DNA from: Axinella damicornis
Taxonomy: Eukaryota > Porifera > Demospongiae > Axinellida > Axinellidae
Direction: 5' to 3'
DNA: 64,000 nt
Assembly (NCBI GenBank): GCA_963931865.1
Contig: OZ007511.1
Span: 363,836 to 427,835, forward strand
The first letter of the stretch is position 1, and every line of letters starts with the position of its first letter. The notes under the pieces are model-generated. The model ran no database searches. It was given only the letters and a program-made list of their open reading frames with translations, and had not been told where the DNA came from. Positions 23,489 through 36,253 of this stretch are shown one piece after another. A program made the position numbers and the translations under genes.

Positions 23489-24313
23489 ATGGCCTCCGAG
23501 CATTGTATAGCTTTTTTCCAGGGGGTGGCAAAGCCTGGGGATGTAGATCACAACCTCAGCAGAATGAAGGAGGAGATGCTCAAGGCTGCAGAGAAGGGAG
23601 CAGAGCTGGTGATCTTTCCCGAGCTGTTCACCTCTTCCTACACCCTCAGCAATGCAGACATGAGGAAGGCGGCTGAGGAAAAGAGTGGGCACTCTTTCCA
23701 GGAGCTCTCTGCAGCTGCAGCAAGGACCAATATTGCAGTGCTGTACGGATATCCTGAGGTAGACTCCTCAACTAGTACTGGGAGTCAGGCTGTGTACAAC
23801 TCGATCCAGCTGATTGATAGAGACGGGAGATCACTTGTAAACTACCGAAAACTCCACCCCTGGATTGACGAAAGTAGAATTGAAGAGGTTTTCACTGCTG
23901 GAAGTGAATATGCAGAGGTTGTGGAATGCTGTGGCATGAAGATTGGTCTCCTGATCTGTTATGATGTTGAATTTCCTGAATCGGTCAGGACACTTGCTCT
24001 ACGAGGTGCCCAACTGGTTGCAGTTCCAACTGCCATCAATCTCAAATATGATGGTGCAAATATTGTATCAAAGCTCATCCCCACCCGTGCAATGGAAAAC
24101 CGTGTTCATGTTGCATATGTGAACCATGTTGGGGGACCTCGACGGTTTGCAGGCCTGAGCAGTCTCTGCAACCCTGCCGGTGATGTTGTTGTAAGTGCAG
24201 GGTCGGAAGAAGACGCTCTGGTCATTGGTCATGTTAGGTTGGGTGCCTATGACAACCTGCACTCCTACCTGGCTTCACGAAGACCAGAATTGTACAGAGA
24301 GTTGGTCAATTAA
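23489..24313 (+). CDS. Nitrilase-superfamily carbon-nitrogen hydrolase, copy 2
   Basis: This is the tandem paralogue of the preceding gene, intronless, 274 aa, over 90% identical by eye. The catalytic E45, K121 (NYRKLHPW) and C157 (LLICYDVEFPES) are preserved, so an active enzyme is expected. Differences cluster at the N-terminus (GVAKPGDVDHNLSR) and in the loop after VAVPTA (INLKYDGANIVSKL), where copy 1 has one extra residue. Copy 2 carries Pro where copy 1 has Leu three residues after the catalytic Lys. The 3' UTR similarity continues past the stop. It ends 183 bp from the convergent centrin stop. Confidence 0.88.
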   Translation: MASEHCIAFFQGVAKPGDVDHNLSRMKEEMLKAAEKGAELVIFPELFTSSYTLSNADMRKAAEEKSGHSFQELSAAAARTNIAVLYGYPEVDSSTSTGSQAVYNSIQLIDRDGRSLVNYRKLHPWIDESRIEEVFTAGSEYAEVVECCGMKIGLLICYDVEFPESVRTLALRGAQLVAVPTAINLKYDGANIVSKLIPTRAMENRVHVAYVNHVGGPRRFAGLSSLCNPAGDVVVSAGSEEDALVIGHVRLGAYDNLHSYLASRRPELYRELVN

Positions 24314-24496
24314 CGTCTTCAATTGCCAAAGGGTTTTTATTAGCTTTTACCATAACATATTATGTGTGCTTTCAAATTGACAATGTAAGTTTCAATACTA
24401 GAACTTGTACAGAAGATATCTAGACCTGCATGTGAAGTGATACCTGCCACGAAGAGTGTGTATGACTATGAAGATCTGCCAGTCAGTATCAGTGTG

Positions 24497-25587
24497 CTAA
24501 GTATCTCCCGTCATGATGGCAATAAAGTCCTCCTGACTGACTGCAAGAACAGAAAATATCATGCGTTCTTGTAACATCCATTGCCCAGGAACCACAAGCC
24601 CTGGTTAATACGAGGTCATTGTCTACGAACAGTCAACTAACTCTCTCCGTCGTTGTCCGTATCAAACTCGTCGATCATGGCCCGCAGTTCCTCCTCGGAC
24701 ATGTTCTCCCCGAGGTCCCGTGCCACTCTCCGGAGGTTGCGCAGACTGATCTTTCCCGAGTTGTCATCATCGAACAGCCTGAACGCCTTTAGAATCTCTT
24801 CTTTGGGATCTCTCTGCAACATCCAGTCAGTCACTTGGGGAGGGAGGGAGAGGAAGGTAAGTTACTTTTGTGAGTATGTGACCAGGATGATAGCACAAAA
24901 GCCATCGCAACTGTGGATGAGTGAAATTATTGAGTTTGTCAAGACATACGGATCACCACCTTTGCAATCCTCGCTCTCGTTTGTGGTATGGTAATGCTTT
25001 TTAGAATAGAAAACTACTTTGAGGGTTTCAGAGTGACCAGCCAGGTACTACGGATCTTTGAGAACAGTTTTTTTTTTAATATTTGGCACTTAATGTTAGA
25101 AGGGTATGTTTCAGTTTCGTGGTTTCTGGAAGCACACTAATGACAAAGTAATCGTTTCACTTACTAACTTCTGAGAAGTCTTGGAACTTCATCTTGCCAG
25201 AACCTTCTCTGTCATAGTCTCTCAGAATCTTCAACACGTCTGCTTTCCTTACCTCAAATCCCAGTGCCCGTATTGCTACCTGGAATGGAGATATATACCA
25301 TATATGGAGATGCCAAAATGGACTGAGTCGCAGGCAGCTGGGCGAGCACATTATACCCAAGCAACTACATGCATAACTATTCCAGGTCTGTTACTGTGCA
25401 TGGCTTCAGCCATTCACAAGCCCAGCCACCTGCAAACCATGCCTGCATGTATTGTGTGCTTGTGTGCCATTAGCGTCATTCCAAGGCCCCGCCACGTACG
25501 GCCAACTAGATTTCATCACTGGCAGTACAGCAACAAAAAGGTGGGTGGGGCTCTGGGAACAAACAATAGGCCTATTCATCTGTGTGT

Positions 25588-25618
<31 letters not shown>

Positions 25619-25827
25619 GGGGGGGGGTACAGTGCAAGTAACACGATGGTGAAGCCCATATGTACTTTGAGCTCATGGTAATCGATGGCCTGGTCCTTGT
25701 CGGTGTCAAAGAGGTTGAAAGCTTCTACAATCTCCTGCTTCTGCTCTTCACTCAGTTCTCTCCTCTTCCTCCTCCGGCCCCCTCCTCCCTTCTCCAGGGG
25801 GAACTCTGACCTCAAGCTAAGACTCAT
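24497..25827 (-). CDS. CETN: Centrin (EF-hand centrosome/basal-body protein)
   Basis: Centrin is a calmodulin-like Ca2+-binding protein of centrioles, basal bodies and nuclear complexes. Four exons in transcription order: 25827-25666, 25279-25165, 24833-24642, 24540-24497; all phases fit, 170 aa (vertebrate centrins about 170). The basic N-terminus ([20 protein letters not shown]) is followed by four EF-hand loops: [12 protein letters not shown] (canonical), [12 protein letters not shown] (degenerate, as in other centrins), [12 protein letters not shown] and DTDNDGEISQED (loop 3 ends Asn and loop 4 Asp instead of Glu). Exon 3 uses an unusual CAAG acceptor; the codon ATG of EVMTDW is split across it. 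It is head to head with the PH/RUN/SH3 gene, with an inverted-repeat element between them. I cannot separate CETN1/2 from CETN3 type with certainty; [13 protein letters not shown] favours CETN1/2. Confidence 0.93.
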
Positions 25828-25858
25828 TGGCTCTGGCTGCTATAGACCCGGCCTATAT

Positions 25859-26437
25859 GTAGCCTCGTTCCCAGGCCTCTACCACAGCTTTTGTCGCTTG
25901 CAGTACGAAAAGCGCGGAGAAGGCCTGGAAGGGTTTCGCACGTGATGCGTGCCGCGACCGTCATAAAACGTCATCCGTTCAAGACCACTATGTACTAGTA
26001 CACTAGCTACGATCGCGTACGGAGACAAGTCAACGGCCAGAAGAGAGCCACACCGACTTATCCAAGCTAGAAGTCTTACCTTCGAAGTAGTGCTGAGCTG
26101 CAAGTGTTGTACTTTCCAGAGCGATGGCGGAATGAACAGTCAAAGCGCTTCATGCGCTTCGAAGTTATAACCGTTGTATTGCAGCCATCTCTCAGCGGTT
26201 TTGTTTCAAATCGAGGTATGTTGTATAGGTAGGGCCTGCCTCTCCTCTGGAGTTTGTCTGGTCTCTGTAGCGTCTCTGGAACAGGCGATAGCAAGTTGAA
26301 TACCGTGAGTGTGTATTAACGGAATCCGTGACGTAAGCGGCGGCACGCATCACGTGCGAAACCCTTCCAGGCCTTCTCCGCGATTTTCGTACTGCAAGCG
26401 ACAAAAGCTGTGGTGGAGGCCTGGGAACGAGGCTAGC
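25859..26437. mobile_element. Inverted-repeat element with ~95-bp arms in the centrin/RUSC-like promoter region
   Basis: The left arm begins AGCCTCGTTCCCAGGCCTC and continues with CCACAGCTTTTGTCGCTTGC; the right arm (ending about 26437) is its near-perfect reverse complement, including CACGTGCGAAACCCTTCCAG. The interior is about 390 bp and non-coding. The outer ends belong to the CTCGTTCCCAGGCC family, so this may be the long version from which short hairpins derive. It occupies most of the divergent spacer between two genes. Confidence 0.8.
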
Positions 26438-26651
26438 CTATATGTACGTACGTACGTACGTATATATGTATGACGGCTTAGCATCACGTGATCTTTCGAT
26501 ATACCGGATATGGGTGGGGCTTGCATCCTTGCAGCTCAGATGCAGTGTTTCGCATGTTTGTCTGTTACTCTGTACGTACTAGTTGGTTGTGTGGACGATC
26601 GTCCTGGTAATTGCGCTTGCCTGTCAGTGCACTTCGTCTGAGAGGGAGGAC

Positions 26652-29600
26652 ATGGCTGCTTCAGAGCTGGAGATTGAGCCGGACCTGGTGAGCTGACCTA
26701 CAAGTTTCAGATAATTTTCTACACCATTCTGTCCGATTTTCAGCGTCAGAAATCATCTTCGACGCTATGGTGTGCAAATTCCCACCCACCCGCATGCACA
26801 CTCACAGAACAAGGCGCCTCCGCATGTGGAGGGGGAGCTACTGAAACAGAACTCCAAGGCCATTGTTGGGAAGAAAGGATGGAGAAAATACTTCTTCATT
26901 GTGAGTTGGCAAGAAGTTATTCAGACCCACAAATTAAGAAACCCTGTGCTTACTGTTGCTATGGCACTGACAAGTCCCTGTACCAGTAGCCTCGTTCCCA
27001 GGCCTTTTCGGACGGGGCCTGGGAACGAGGCTACTGTACCTGGAGTTGTGATGCGACCACATGGTGTTCTAATAATGAGCTGGCTGTGCATTGTGGATGG
27101 GTGGTTGCACTTGCGACGTCCATTCAGTAGGGACAATTGTCAGTGGATTTGGAGATCTTTGCAGTCACAGTACGTATTACAGATCGGGTGAAGTCGCTCC
27201 TCCCATTCACAGACAATTTTTCACACGTGAATAGTCAACGGCCTATTCCATTTTTTGTGATGTCATGCAGACTTCGAACAGTCACGCCTCTACCAGCACG
27301 GCATAAAGAATGCAGTGTATATGTCACTCCAATAAGTTAGTCATATTTACAAGTGACAATAAAGCTCAGGTGGGGGAGATTGTGTATGTTATTAGCAGGA
27401 AATTAGTGTAACAAATCACTCCATATTTGTACGTGGCATCCCCAGTAGTGTAGCTGAGTACCTTCAACTTTCTTCTGTTTATGGGATTGCTAGCAAGTCA
27501 ACCCTCCACCCACTCACACACACTAATACAAACAAACACACGGTACACACACACACACACACACACACACAAGGTTCTGAGAGACAAATTGCAGTACTTC
27601 AGACGCAGGGAAGACTACAAATTGAACAAGGAGCCAATCTCCTTCATACGAATGTCTCAGGTGCTGGGAAGAGCCATCGATGTGTAACAATCGCTAGAAC
27701 CATGGAACGATAACCAAAAAATAGTCTGTGTTTTTCTCCATCTATGAAGGCATATTCGTCCCTCTTCCCTCCTCCCTCTTTTCTGTTTCTCTCCCTCCCT
27801 CCCTCTCTCCCTCTTGCTTCCCTCTTTCCTTCCACAGGTCATTGAAATCACGGAGATCGTGTTCAGTGGCGTTCCAAAGAAGCACCACCTCAACTGCGGC
27901 TTCTCCATCATTGCCTTCCACCCGACCACCCAGCAGCAGCAGTCCATCAACCTCCTCGCCGAGACGCCCGAGGACATGCGCTACTGGGTCCACGCTCTGC
28001 GCTACATCAAAGCATACTGGTCCAAACTGCAGGTCAGCCCTGAAATAGCAGCAGTTAAAGAAACCGCAAAAAGTTGGGCGGGAGCTGTATGCAAACAGGA
28101 AATGAAGTCCTAAGAATAGAGCTGTTTTTGGTATACGTAATGTCCTATGCAAGAGGTGGTACAGTATCCTGGTGATGGTCTCAGCTGACAACTTGCTAAT
28201 GATTGTGTTCTTTAGCAGCTTCTGTGTATGTAAATTAGTGATTCACACAGCCAAACTCTAAGAATCCCCAGTAATCTCCAGTTTCCTCCAGGGGCACTTA
28301 AAGCAGACAATGGAGCTTGCAATTCAGGTTGCTAGGCAACGGCTGTTGCTGCTATGGAAATTTCCGGTACAAGGATTGCCAAATCTCTGGTTATGCCGTC
28401 AGCATTGGACAGGAATAGATGTAGCTCATTGTTGGCCTACATTTTGTCAAACCCTTGGTCTCCGTTTCTATACGCCATCTTGCTAGAGCATATTTGCAGA
28501 GACAAAGAACCCTGGCTTACCCATGAAACAGATGGCCATCTGTGGTAGGAGCCATACATCTGGAGTGTCAAACTTCTCCTGGTGACCAGGGAAGAGGAAA
28601 CCCTCCTCTCCTAGTAGGGGAGGTTGTAGTAAACACTGACACAGAAACCCACAGTTGTCTCTGAGAACATTTTGGTGGGAGTGTACCTCCTTTTGTTATG
28701 CACTCTTGGTGTGCACAGTTAATGGAACATGAGCATAGTGTCGTCCCCAGGCCACGTGGCCCTGGGACGAGACTAACATAAGCATAGTGTCGTCCCCAGG
28801 CCACGTGGCCCTGGGACGAGACTAACATGAGCATAGTGTCGTCCCCAGGCCACGTGGCCCTGGGATGAGCATAGTGTCGTCCCCAGGCCACGTGGCCCTG
28901 GGACGAGACTAACATGCTGAGTAACTCTTTCTGTTGTATGCAGGTTCGCGAGACGGTTCTGTCAGAGGAGCAGGAGAGGAAACTGCTGGAGAGGCTGTTC
29001 CGGGAGGAGGAGGACGAGAAAGATGTAGGTGGTTGTGTGACCTGATCGTAGCATTATACCTTTACCGTTAGGGTACCTTTAACCGTCGGGGCCCCGACAG
29101 TTAAAGGTACCCTAACGGTAAAGGTATAATGCTACCTTAAATTGGTGTTCTATTTATTGGAATGGGAATGAAATCCAACCTTAATGACATTCATAATACC
29201 CACCAATTGTGGGTGTATCAGTCAATTGTAAGTTAACCCATTAACTACCAATGACCATCATGAGACTGTCAACCCATGATATCAGTTCCTACATGAGCAG
29301 AAAGGATAGTTATGTGCCAAACTAGCCTTGTTCCCAGGCCATGCTGGTGGCCTGGGGATGAGGCTAGTGCTGGACCCGCTCAGACTTGCAGTATTGGAGT
29401 GTTGGTATTCACCTTGGAGGTGCATCTGATTGGTTAGTTACACACTATGAGATACACAAACTGTAGAGTCAGTCAGTCTATATGTCCATGTCTTAGACTC
29501 CCAGTGCATCTCTCCAAATACATGCAGATCTTGGTGGGTGAGTATTCGCTTGGAGAAGACGGCTCTATCTCCACTCCAGAGGATCGGAAGTGAGTCTCGT

Positions 29601-30113
29601 GTGGCCAGCTGGCTGCGTACTGCGTGGACGAGGCTAATGCGTAGACTGTGACATTCCCTAGTGATGTTGGGTATTGTCCTTTCCTCCTTCAGTGTCCCGC
29701 TGTCAGTGTACTTTGCAGATGGTTCAAAGGTCAAGCTGAACCTGTTGCCATCAGATACGACCTCTGACCTCCTTGACCACGAGAGAGTGAAGGACAAACT
29801 GACCTCTTCTGCCGCACAGCTGTGGTATATTGACAGCCGAGGAAACGGTCAGTTCCTTTTCCCTAGTTTGCCAGAAGGAAGGTGGTAATTACTAGCAATG
29901 CAATGGCTGCTGAGGAACCTGTCAGTTCCTTCCTCCCTAGCCAGAAGGAAGGTGGTATAGCAATGCAATGGCAGCTGTCAGTTCCTGCTTAATGAGAAGG
30001 AAAGTATTACTAGTAGTGCAATGGAACTACCAGGAACCAGGAGATGTCCCTACTCTCACATCCTGTCCTCTCCATCTCCCTCTCCCCTCCCACCCCTCCC
30101 ACCCCTCTATCTC

Positions 30114-30145
<32 letters not shown>

Positions 30146-33100
30146 TCTCCCCACCTCTCACAGACCAGCTGCTGGACCCCAAGGACCATCCTGCCTTCTA
30201 CCAACCCAAGGCACACAAGTTCTTTGCTGTGAACCCGTCACATGTGGTGAGCAGTGATACATACGGATACCACCAAGAGTGCCAGATGACATCATCATCA
30301 TTGCGTAATGACGATGATGTCATCTTGAGCTAACGTTTAGCTGGAAGTGATAGTAGATGGAAACCACATTCACGGTCTACATGTCTCTTCCTCTTTCCCT
30401 CTCTCCTTCACTATCTCAACCCCTCCTTCACTATCTCAACCCCTCCTCCATCCCCACTCCTCCATCCCCACTCCTCCTCCCCTCACTCCATCCCTCCACC
30501 CCCTCCCACTAATCACAGGTGCTGGTAGTGTTCTTTGCAAGAGGCCAACGATTCGAGTGCATGCCCGTCTCCACCAGCATCACGGCTAAGGAGGTGATCA
30601 GGCACCAGCTCATTAGCGTGCAGCTGGACATCAGCGGCGTGACCAACAGAGGACTCTTCCTCAAATGCAACGAAGAAGAGCAGCTGTTCAACTCAAGCGA
30701 GTGCCCGTGTGAGGTGCTGTTTGGCGTGGACGAAAATGGAACAATCGTGCGACAGCCCGTGGGTGAGTGACGGGTGAGCGTGTGAGGGGAGGGAGTGTGT
30801 GAGGGGTGGGTGTAGGAGTGAGTGTGAGGGGGTGGGTGGGTGTAGGAGTGAGTGTGAGGGGGTGGGTGGGTGTAGGAGTGAGTGTGAGGGGGTGGGTGGG
30901 TGTAGGAGTGAGTGTGAGGGGGTGGGTGGGTGTAGGAGTGAGTGTGAGGGGGTGGGTGGGTGTAGGAGTGAGTGTGAGGGGGTGGGTGGGTGTGGGAGTG
31001 AGTGTGAGGGGGTGGGTGGGTGTGGGAGTGAGTGTGAGGGGGTGGGTGGGTGTGGGAGTGAGTGTGAGGGGGTGGGTGGGTGTGGGAGTGAGTGTGAGGG
31101 GGTGGGTGGGTGTGGGAGTGAGTGTGAGGGGGTGGGTGGGTGTAGGAGTGAGTGTGAGGGGGTGGGTGGGTGTAGGAGTGAGTGTGAGGGGGTGGATGGG
31201 TGTAGGAGTGAGTGTGAGGGGGTGGGTGGGTGTAGGAGTGAGTGTGAGGGGGTGGGTGGGTGTGGGAGTGAGTGTGAGGGGGTGGGTGGGTGTAGGAGTG
31301 AGTGTGAGGGGGTGGGTGGGTGTAGGAGTGAGTGTGAGGGGGTTTATGTTGTAGACACAAGAACATTCACAACGTACACATTCACATCACACCTACATTG
31401 TACACAACCCAACGCATACATACAGGACACCTGTTGATTAAGAACAAGGCTCTGGGCGGGGCCAGAAGGACTCAGAAACCTCGCTTCAAAACTACGTACC
31501 GCTCTCACAGAACTATATCCGAGGAGGAGAGGTTATTGGAACGTATCTCTGAGGTAATGCTGTCACAGCAGTACGCCAGTCCCTCAGTTCCCAGTACCAG
31601 CAAGACTGGTACCGAGACTGTAGTGTATATATCTCAGTGTACCTCAGTAAACCTGACTGTTCTTCTCTCAGGAGGAGGAGGCTCAGTCCAAAGCGCTGGA
31701 CCTGCTCATCAAGAAGAAGCTGCCAGGAAGTGTAGAAAACAGAGGGAGCATGTACGAGGATGGGGACTGGGTCGTGACAAACACTCCCTCTGGTGTGTGT
31801 GTGTGAAGGGGTAATTAGTGTGTGAGTATTATATGTGTAAACCAACAAAATTTGTGACTTGTTGGGAAATGTGCAGGGAGCTGTCAGTTTATTAATTCAG
31901 TATACTAAGCTTAACAGCTGCATCAGTGACCATATAAGGTCATGTACTCTGTGATCATCGTAGCTCCACAACTGCTTCATTCAGTCCTGTGCCAGTAGAT
32001 ATGTCTCTGAGCAGGGGCTGTGAGTCTGGTATGCACCATGTTTGTATGTGTGAAGGTAAACATCTCTACCATCACATCACACACACGTGCGTGCCTACAC
32101 ACAGATAATACAACTCCCAAACTGAAGTCCTCAGAAGAGCCAAAGGCAATGGTCAAACAGCCCCGAGCAGGTGTGGACAAGGACGGCAATGACACAAGAG
32201 GGTTTGAGGACTCCATCGAGGTGGAGGTGGCAAGAACTGGTAGGACAGGTAGGATGACTGACATTCCGGTCCTCCAGGGCACATTCTGTGCAGCATGGAA
32301 TCTGATACAGCATCCACTAGTTTACCTGAAGGGGTGTGTATTGCATAGTCCAGTATACTGCATTTCATGGGTGCTTAGAATTGCACTCTCTCCCTCCCCC
32401 CTCGATCCTCCCCACTCCCCCCCCACTCCCCCCAGGCCGTGCTGCCTCCCTACCCACTGTCCAAGTTGGTCGTCCTCGCTCCTCTCCAGTATTAGGAAAT
32501 AACTCACCCCTCTCCCATCGTAAATCTCCCGGAGCTGACACAGCGCCTCCCCCGAAACAGAAACACCTCTCTCTCTCAGGCTCCCCTCCAACTGTGAGCG
32601 GATGGTGCATGTGTAATCATGATGTCATATATAGGGGAGCGGCAGATCAAGACATTGCATCGATACCCTTCCCTCTTCCCCTCCTTCCTCTCTCACCTCC
32701 GCCCCTCCTTCCTCTCTCCCCTCCGCCCCTCCTTCCTCCCTCCCCTCCGCCCCTCCTTCCTCTCTCCCCTCCACCCCTCCTTCCTCTCTCCCCTCCGCCC
32801 CTCCTTCCTCCCTCCCCTCCGCCCCTCCTTCCTCTCTCCCCTCCGCCCCTCCTTCCTCTCTCCCCTCCGCCCCTCCTTCCTCTCTCCCCTCCGCCCCTCC
32901 TTCCTCCCTCCCCTCCGCCCCTCCTTCCTCTCTCCCCTCCGCCCCTCCTTCCTCCCTCCCCTCCGCCCCTCCTTCCTCTCTCCCCCAAGTCGTCACCAGA
33001 GCGGCGGAGTCGTTCTAAAAGCCCACGCCGACTTCCTGATCTCCCCACTGTGGACGAATCAAATGCTCCTCTGAAGCGAAGAGACGCCACAAGACGTGGT

Positions 33101-36100
33101 ACCATCTCGGAAGAGAGAACAGTGAGGAAATCAAAGGGGCCAACCATTGTGGTGCTCAGTGATACGACGGTAAGATTACTGAGTTATACAGTCTTGTACA
33201 TGTAGTTATATAAAGCAACTTTTGACAAAGATCACAACTTGAACTAAGAATGAGTACTGACAATTCCTTCTCTCCTTCCCTCCCCTTCCTTCCCCTCTTC
33301 CCTCCCTACCCCCTTCCCTCTCCCTCGCCCTCCCACAACAGAGAGATATGCCCCCACTTAGTCCTAGAACCCGCAGTCCAAGCGTCAGGAAAGCCTTTGT
33401 CAGCGGTACATATACCTTGTTGTCATAGTTACCAGTACACATAATTATGTAATCACTCATAAGAAAACAACACCTTTAATACCCCCCCCCCCCCCCCCCA
33501 TGTCATACTGTGCTATGGTTAACAAGCTATAAGGTGTGTGTATGTGTAAACCAACAAATTTGGGACAAAAATTTTTGTGCAGGTAGTTTTCAGTTTATGA
33601 TTCAGCATACAGCTGCACCAGTGACCATATAAGGTTGTATGATCATTCACACCAGTCTTCAGTCAGTCCTGGGCCAGTAGATATGTCTCTGAGCAGGGGC
33701 CGTGAGTCCGGGTTGTCACAGTAGATATGTCTCTGAGCAGGGGCCATGAGTCTGGGTTGTCACAGTAGATATGTCTCTGAGCAGGGGCCGTGAGTCCGGG
33801 TTGTCACAGTACTAGGCTATATACTCATAGCAGGGTAACTGTATTAGACATTACCTCACCATTGTGTCACCTACTGCAGATATACATGCCGACAATTCTC
33901 GGAGCTCAGCATTTGGAGTCACGTCTGTCCCTCAAACCAGCCTCAAGCCAGGTATGTGTGCTGTTGGTGTGCATCAGTTGGTTTGTTTTGGAGGAGGGGC
34001 CTGGACATTTCAAACTGTTCCCACCGCTAATGTACTACTACAATCCCCACAGAGGTGACTGTCAAGGCTCCACCTAGCTACTCCCACAAGCGCAGCCTCC
34101 ACGGGGAGAATGAGGAAGACCGTCTGGAGAAGTTGTTGTCTCGTAGCTATCAGCAGGAGGCCGACGAGGAGAGCATCCGTAACTTCAAGCCCGTTGACAC
34201 ACTGACTGACAAGTACCATGCTGTACTTGGCGAGAGGAGGGAGGAGGAGAGAGGAAGGAGGAAGAGTAGGAGAGATGAAGGTGGGGATGTCTCTCATCCA
34301 ATGGTGATTGACTTTACACAGCTGGTCGCCCGCCAGCCCTCCCCCCTTTCCCCTGAGGTCACAACAGCTGCACCGTCACGACTGTCTGTACCCATCGAGG
34401 TCCACTCTCCAAGGTAAATAATGGAGCACTAAAACATTAGGTGGGTGTTACCATGGTGATCACAACGGTAATGGTGATGTCCTTAAATCAAGTTCACAAC
34501 GGCCCTTATGACCGCTTCTCCCCCCTCACACCTCCCCCCACATCCCACAGCCTCCTGAAGGTGGTCCTCCTGCAATCCCTGGAGGCCAGCACCGGAACAA
34601 TCGAAGCGAAGCCGATGGACTTCATCTCCCTCTCGGGGGTGTGTCTGCGAAATGACCACGGGGTGTGGAGGATGCAGGAAGGGTGCAACTTCCACGATCC
34701 CCTTGCCTTCGACTGCGAGGATCACACGGAGACGTTCCCTCTCCCGGGGGGTATTCGTGCTGTGTACAACCACACCCACAAGCGGTGGCACGTGCTGCCG
34801 GCACCCTCTTCCACGCCTTCCATGGACGACTCTCGCTCGGAGGTGGATAGCATTGAACACACTCATAGCCTAGAGGAGCATGGTGGAAGGTATGCCCATT
34901 CCTGGTCACATGACATTTGACCAATCAGATTATCGATTGGAGCCCAGAGGAGCGTAATAGAAAGTGTGTTTATAGTCACTTTGTCTTTGACCAATCAGCT
35001 TTCTCAATTGAGTAACCTGTAATGCAATGGTTGTTGTCATGACAACACCACAACATTCCTTTGGACACACATACACCCCTCTCTAGTGAGTCCTCTTTGT
35101 ACGCAACTAAGAAAATGATCGTCACGGAGATTGGCAGTGCATTTTACGATGTCATACAGCAGTTTGAGTGCACGAGACTAGTCCGGGAAAAGAAGCGTAT
35201 TGGGTCTGACATGACCAATGTGGCAATCGGTCACCTGGTACGAGGGAGGTTTTGCTCTGCCCTTGCAAGGCTGCTTTTGGATGGTCTGAAACCCTATCGC
35301 ATGGAGGGACTCGTGGTCGATGATATCTGGCGGGTCACAGTGGCCTTTTGCAATGAAGGTGGGTGGATGCAATGGTCACATGACATAGTAGCTATGGATG
35401 TGTTCTCGTTCCAGGATGGTCTGGGAATGAGACCACTGTACGTACACATGTACTGTGATCTGCTCACACACTACTCCACAGCTCAATCCAGCCATGACAC
35501 TCCTCTCGTGTTCCCGGCCTTTGATAAGCAGATCCTCCAGCCCATTGGCCTACTCAAGTCTCTCAAAGACAACAACATGAAGTTCCGGACATTCATCTGC
35601 CTGGCAATGTCCAAGGGCATGCTCAGTGACTGGCTTGAGGCTCTACCAAAACAGAAAGGTAAGAGTTAATTTGCAGCTAGGTATCATGGGATTTGCCATG
35701 ATGGAGAACCGTCAATAATGAGTCATTCTGCGCTAAAGTAATGTTGTCTGCTATCTGGTGTTTGAGTGTGTGATGATTACGTGAGCACCAAATTTGGTAC
35801 ATGAGGAACCGATGAGAGGATGGTTTGGTGTACCTCTAGACTGAGGTCTGTGGATGAAGTTAGAGGTTGGACCCTTCCCCTCACTCTCTTGCAGACACGC
35901 TGCACAAGTACTATCTTCCCACGGGGTTCCTCCCCCTCACCTCGCAAGTGGAGGCCTTCTCCCAGCTGTACCGGCAGGTGCTACTCACCCTGGAACCCAT
36001 CGTCCATCTGCCCTTTGACCTCAGCATCGACTTTGAGAGCAAACAAGTATGATGTTATGTGGTGCCATGATGTCAGCTGTTTCATCTATGTACATGAATT

Positions 36101-36166
36101 TACAGCTGTAGTAGTACCATGTGGATGCCTACTCTTTACAACACACACACACACACCTCACACACA

Positions 36167-36253
<87 letters not shown>

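Noticed and set aside
30785..31345. Possible CRISPR-like array
   Set aside because: Units are contiguous without distinct spacers and this is a eukaryotic genome; it is a minisatellite.
30509..31366. Long open frames of ~180-285 codons on both strands
   Set aside because: They are produced by the 30-bp minisatellite, whose unit is a multiple of 3; translation is a perfect oligopeptide repeat and the array is in an intron.
32336..33205. 289-codon frame and its antisense counterparts across the CT-rich tract
   Set aside because: Most of it is the 24-bp minisatellite in intron 13; only 32436-32593 and 32990-33169 are exons of the RUSC-like gene, in other phases.
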